Shown: in pieces, positions 62,032 to 64,000 of the stretch
Numbering within the stretch: position 1 is the stretch's first letter
How the letters are laid out: every line of letters begins with the position of its first letter
Origin: Negadavirga shengliensis
GTDB taxonomy: Bacteria; Bacteroidota; Bacteroidia; Cytophagales; Cyclobacteriaceae
Direction: 5' to 3'
Length of the DNA: 64,000 nucleotides
Assembly: GCF_042652345.1 (NCBI RefSeq)
Contig: NZ_JBHSJJ010000005.1
Location: 124,001-188,000 of the forward strand
Notes under the pieces: model-generated
Seen by the model: only the letters and a program-made list of their open reading frames with translations
The model's database searches: none
What the model was told of the DNA's origin: nothing
Program-made: the position numbers and the translations under genes

Positions 62032-63010
62032 TGAAAAATTGCTCAGGGAGATTCAAAAGGACCTGGAAAACCATATAGAAAAACTGAACTTTGGGGGACA
62101 ACCCGAAGAACTTTACGAGCCGATATCCTATCTAATGGAGCTTGGCGGCAAGAGGATCAGGCCGCTGCTCACGCTTTTGGCTTACAGACTTTACCGTGAT
62201 GATTACAAAGAAGTCCTGACACCTGCTGTGGCTGTCGAGGTGTTTCACAATTTCACGTTGATGCATGACGACATCATGGACAATGCCCCTCTTAGAAGAG
62301 GGGAGCCGACGGTTCATAAGAAGTGGAACGCCAACACAGCCATCCTTTCCGGAGATGTCATGTTGGTCAAAGCCTATGAAATGCTGTTGGAAATCCAGGA
62401 GGATAAGCTTGCGGTATGTCTTGCCCGGTTCAATAGGACAGCAGCGGAAGTTTGTGAGGGCCAGCAGTTTGACATGAACTTTGAAAACAGGGAAAAAGTC
62501 TCAGAAGAGGAATACCTGAATATGATTCGCCTGAAAACGGCTGTATTGCTGGGTTTTTCACTGCAGTTGGGGGCGCTACTGGCCGGTGCGCCGGCCGGCG
62601 ACAGTGAAAGACTATATGATTTCGGCGTCAACATCGGAATCGGTTTTCAGCTGAAGGATGATCTATTGGATGTGTACGCGGACAAAAGCAAATTTGGAAA
62701 GCAGGTGGGCGGCGATATCTTATCCAATAAGAAGACTTATTTGTTGATAAAAGCCTTGGAAGCGGCTGAAGACGGGCAGGCCAGGGAACTCAACCATTGG
62801 CTCAGATCAAAGAACTTCGACCCGGAAGAAAAAGTGGGGACCGTCACAAGAATCTACGACCAGCTCAACATCAAAAAGCTCACCGAACAGAAAATGAAAT
62901 CCTATTTTGACAGCGGATTTGACCAACTCGCCGCACTGAATATCAAAAACGCAGAAAACCTGAAGTTGCTTTGGCGTTTTACCCATAATCTGGTAAACAG
63001 GGAAAAATAG
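62024..63010 (+). CDS. Polyprenyl diphosphate synthase
   Basis: A 328-residue trans-isoprenyl diphosphate synthase. The first aspartate-rich motif DDIMD is at about residues 82-86, followed by the conserved LRRGEPTVHKKW, and the second motif DDLLDVYAD at about 212-220. Such enzymes elongate isoprenoid chains, probably here for quinone side chains (octaprenyl- or longer), but the chain length is not read off the sequence. The start overlaps rnr by 8 bp, implying cotranscription. Confidence 0.9.
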   Translation: MINEKLLREIQKDLENHIEKLNFGGQPEELYEPISYLMELGGKRIRPLLTLLAYRLYRDDYKEVLTPAVAVEVFHNFTLMHDDIMDNAPLRRGEPTVHKKWNANTAILSGDVMLVKAYEMLLEIQEDKLAVCLARFNRTAAEVCEGQQFDMNFENREKVSEEEYLNMIRLKTAVLLGFSLQLGALLAGAPAGDSERLYDFGVNIGIGFQLKDDLLDVYADKSKFGKQVGGDILSNKKTYLLIKALEAAEDGQARELNHWLRSKNFDPEEKVGTVTRIYDQLNIKKLTEQKMKSYFDSGFDQLAALNIKNAENLKLLWRFTHNLVNREK

Positions 63011-63017
63011 GTTGTCT

Positions 63018-63647
63018 ATGGAGCTGTCGTTTACCATTATCTTAATCGTTCTGACCTGTCTTGTGTCCTATTATGGGTGGAAAAACCCTCCGTTTATCGA
63101 CAGGAGCCTCTTCACGCCCTACCTTGTACACCATAAAAAAGAATACAGCAGATTTATCCTGTCAGGTTTTATTCATAAAGACGGGACCCATTTGCTTTTT
63201 AACATGTTCACCTTTTATTTTTTCGGAAATATAGTGGAACGATATTTCGCTTATGTATTTGGTGGAATCACAGGAATAGCCGTTTTCCTTGGATTTTATC
63301 TTGCGGCGATAATTGTTTCAGATATTCCGACTTACCTTAAAGAAAAACATAACCCCAACTATCATGCATTAGGGGCATCAGGAGGTACTGCTGCAACGGT
63401 ATTTGCCAGCATTATCCTGACGCCGCTGTCTAATATCTGCATCTTCGGCATCTTCTGCCTACCAGGATTTGTCCTGGGCTTGTTGTTTTTAGGATACGCT
63501 TTTTACAAAGGAAAACTGTCCAATGACCACATTAACCACGATGCCCACTTTTACGGGGCATTATTTGGAATCGTGATCATCCTGGTCATATCGCCTGAAA
63601 ATGCCCTTCATTTTTGGAATGATATCAAAGGGTACAGTCCGTTCTAA
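63018..63647 (+). CDS. Rhomboid family intramembrane serine protease
   Basis: A 209-residue membrane protein with about six transmembrane helices. The catalytic Ser lies in the LGASGGTAATVF motif (near residue 119) and the His in NHDAHFYGALFG (near 177), with HLLFNMFTFYFFG as the conserved second helix. The ATG at 63018 is preferred over a TTG two codons upstream. Rhomboids cleave membrane-spanning substrates in the bilayer. It follows the prenyl synthase by 7 bp. Confidence 0.9.
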   Translation: MELSFTIILIVLTCLVSYYGWKNPPFIDRSLFTPYLVHHKKEYSRFILSGFIHKDGTHLLFNMFTFYFFGNIVERYFAYVFGGITGIAVFLGFYLAAIIVSDIPTYLKEKHNPNYHALGASGGTAATVFASIILTPLSNICIFGIFCLPGFVLGLLFLGYAFYKGKLSNDHINHDAHFYGALFGIVIILVISPENALHFWNDIKGYSPF

Positions 63648-63661
63648 AGTATCCCTGTGAA

Positions 63662-63678
63662 AGGGGGAAAAACCCCCT
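63662..63678. terminator. Small hairpin between convergent genes
   Basis: AGGGGG-aaaaa-CCCCCT is a perfect 6-bp stem. It sits between the convergent rhomboid and HPF-like genes and reaches into the HPF-like stop codon. T-runs on either side are short, so its strength is uncertain. Confidence 0.5.
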
Positions 63679-63985
63679 ATTTCCCTTTCTTCAATTGCCG
63701 TATCAATTTTTCCACCACGTCCTTTAACAAGGGGACCCAGTTTTGCCCCTTTTCTTCGGCAAACACATCCGGCCCGGGGATGCCTACGCGCATCCCCACT
63801 ATGCTCACGGCTGTCCCGCCGGTACCTTCCGTCTTAAAATAAACGTCAACGGCATTAATGTCCTGGGTGAATTTGGAAAGCTTATCTATGGAAGTTCTGA
63901 TTTCCTTCTGGACCACTTCACTGATATCCAAGTTGACCGACTGTACATCAATTTTGACACCCCGGTAGTTCTCTGTATAGTTCAT
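63677..63985 (-). CDS. HPF/RaiA-like ribosome-associated protein
   Basis: A 102-residue protein of the ribosome hibernation factor type: MNYTENYRGVKIDVQSVNLDISEVVQKEIRTSIDKLSKF followed by VDVYFKTEG and a C-terminal VVEKLIRQLKKGK. The length fits the short HPF/RaiA class that binds the 30S subunit and silences ribosomes in stationary phase. The gene begins near the right edge of the window, so its upstream promoter is not visible. Confidence 0.75.
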   Translation of the reverse strand: MNYTENYRGVKIDVQSVNLDISEVVQKEIRTSIDKLSKFTQDINAVDVYFKTEGTGGTAVSIVGMRVGIPGPDVFAEEKGQNWVPLLKDVVEKLIRQLKKGK

Positions 63986-64000
63986 AGTTTAAAATATTAT

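Noticed and set aside
1..64000. CRISPR arrays, tRNA and rRNA genes
   Set aside because: No regularly spaced direct repeats with spacers and no cloverleaf or rRNA-like sequence were seen on reading, though small or divergent ones could be missed.

Overview
The window comes from a Bacteroidota chromosome, most likely Cytophagales (Cyclobacteriaceae-like). This rests on two SusC/SusD pairs, a hybrid two-component regulator, a Bacteroides-type Tra transfer operon, lipoproteins throughout, and starts without strong Shine-Dalgarno sequences. No tRNA, rRNA, CRISPR array or insertion-sequence transposase was seen.

Region 1 (1-26.4 kb) is an accessory island. After a partial nitroreductase/SagB-like gene and an orphan ECF sigma factor comes most of a conjugative-transposon transfer operon: TraE, TraF, TraG (VirB4-like), three tandem paralogous exported proteins in the VirB5 position, TraJ (VirB6-like), TraK (VirB8-like), a TraL-like protein, TraM (VirB10-like) and TraN (VirB9-like). 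A 1832-residue methyltransferase-helicase fusion with two small companions sits between traE and traF. Several non-structural proteins end in similar short basic tails. Downstream are a structured non-coding block, a DUF932 gene, a JAB/RadC-like gene and an AT-rich gene for a 1282-residue TIR-like/STAND NTPase, a probable phage-defence cargo. No integrase, relaxase or coupling ATPase is visible, so the island continues to the left or is incomplete.

Region 2 (26.5-51.1 kb) holds two polysaccharide-utilisation-type loci. Locus 1 has a GH18 enzyme, four GH43 enzymes, a GH5-like (clan GH-A) enzyme, SusD and SusC on the minus strand, with a divergent hybrid two-component regulator. The GH43 richness suggests an arabinose- or xylose-containing glycan, and the HTCS presumably senses a breakdown product and activates the enzymes and SusCD. 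Locus 2 is a second SusC/SusD pair followed by a neutral-ceramidase-like enzyme.

Region 3 (51.6-64 kb) is ordinary chromosome: a DUF4421 protein, two family 2 glycosyltransferases, an aspartate aminotransferase, a secreted MORN-like protein, YraN, LipB, a PolB-type exonuclease, RNase R, a polyprenyl diphosphate synthase, a rhomboid protease and an HPF-like protein.

The most unusual signal is a repeat family with four copies (1579-1715, 30055-30171, 30172-30311, 56411-56600). Each copy begins with ATGAAA and ends at another ATGAAA. In the three cases where a gene follows, that second ATGAAA is the gene's start codon and second codon. The copies look like small mobile 5'-leader elements that insert exactly at start codons.
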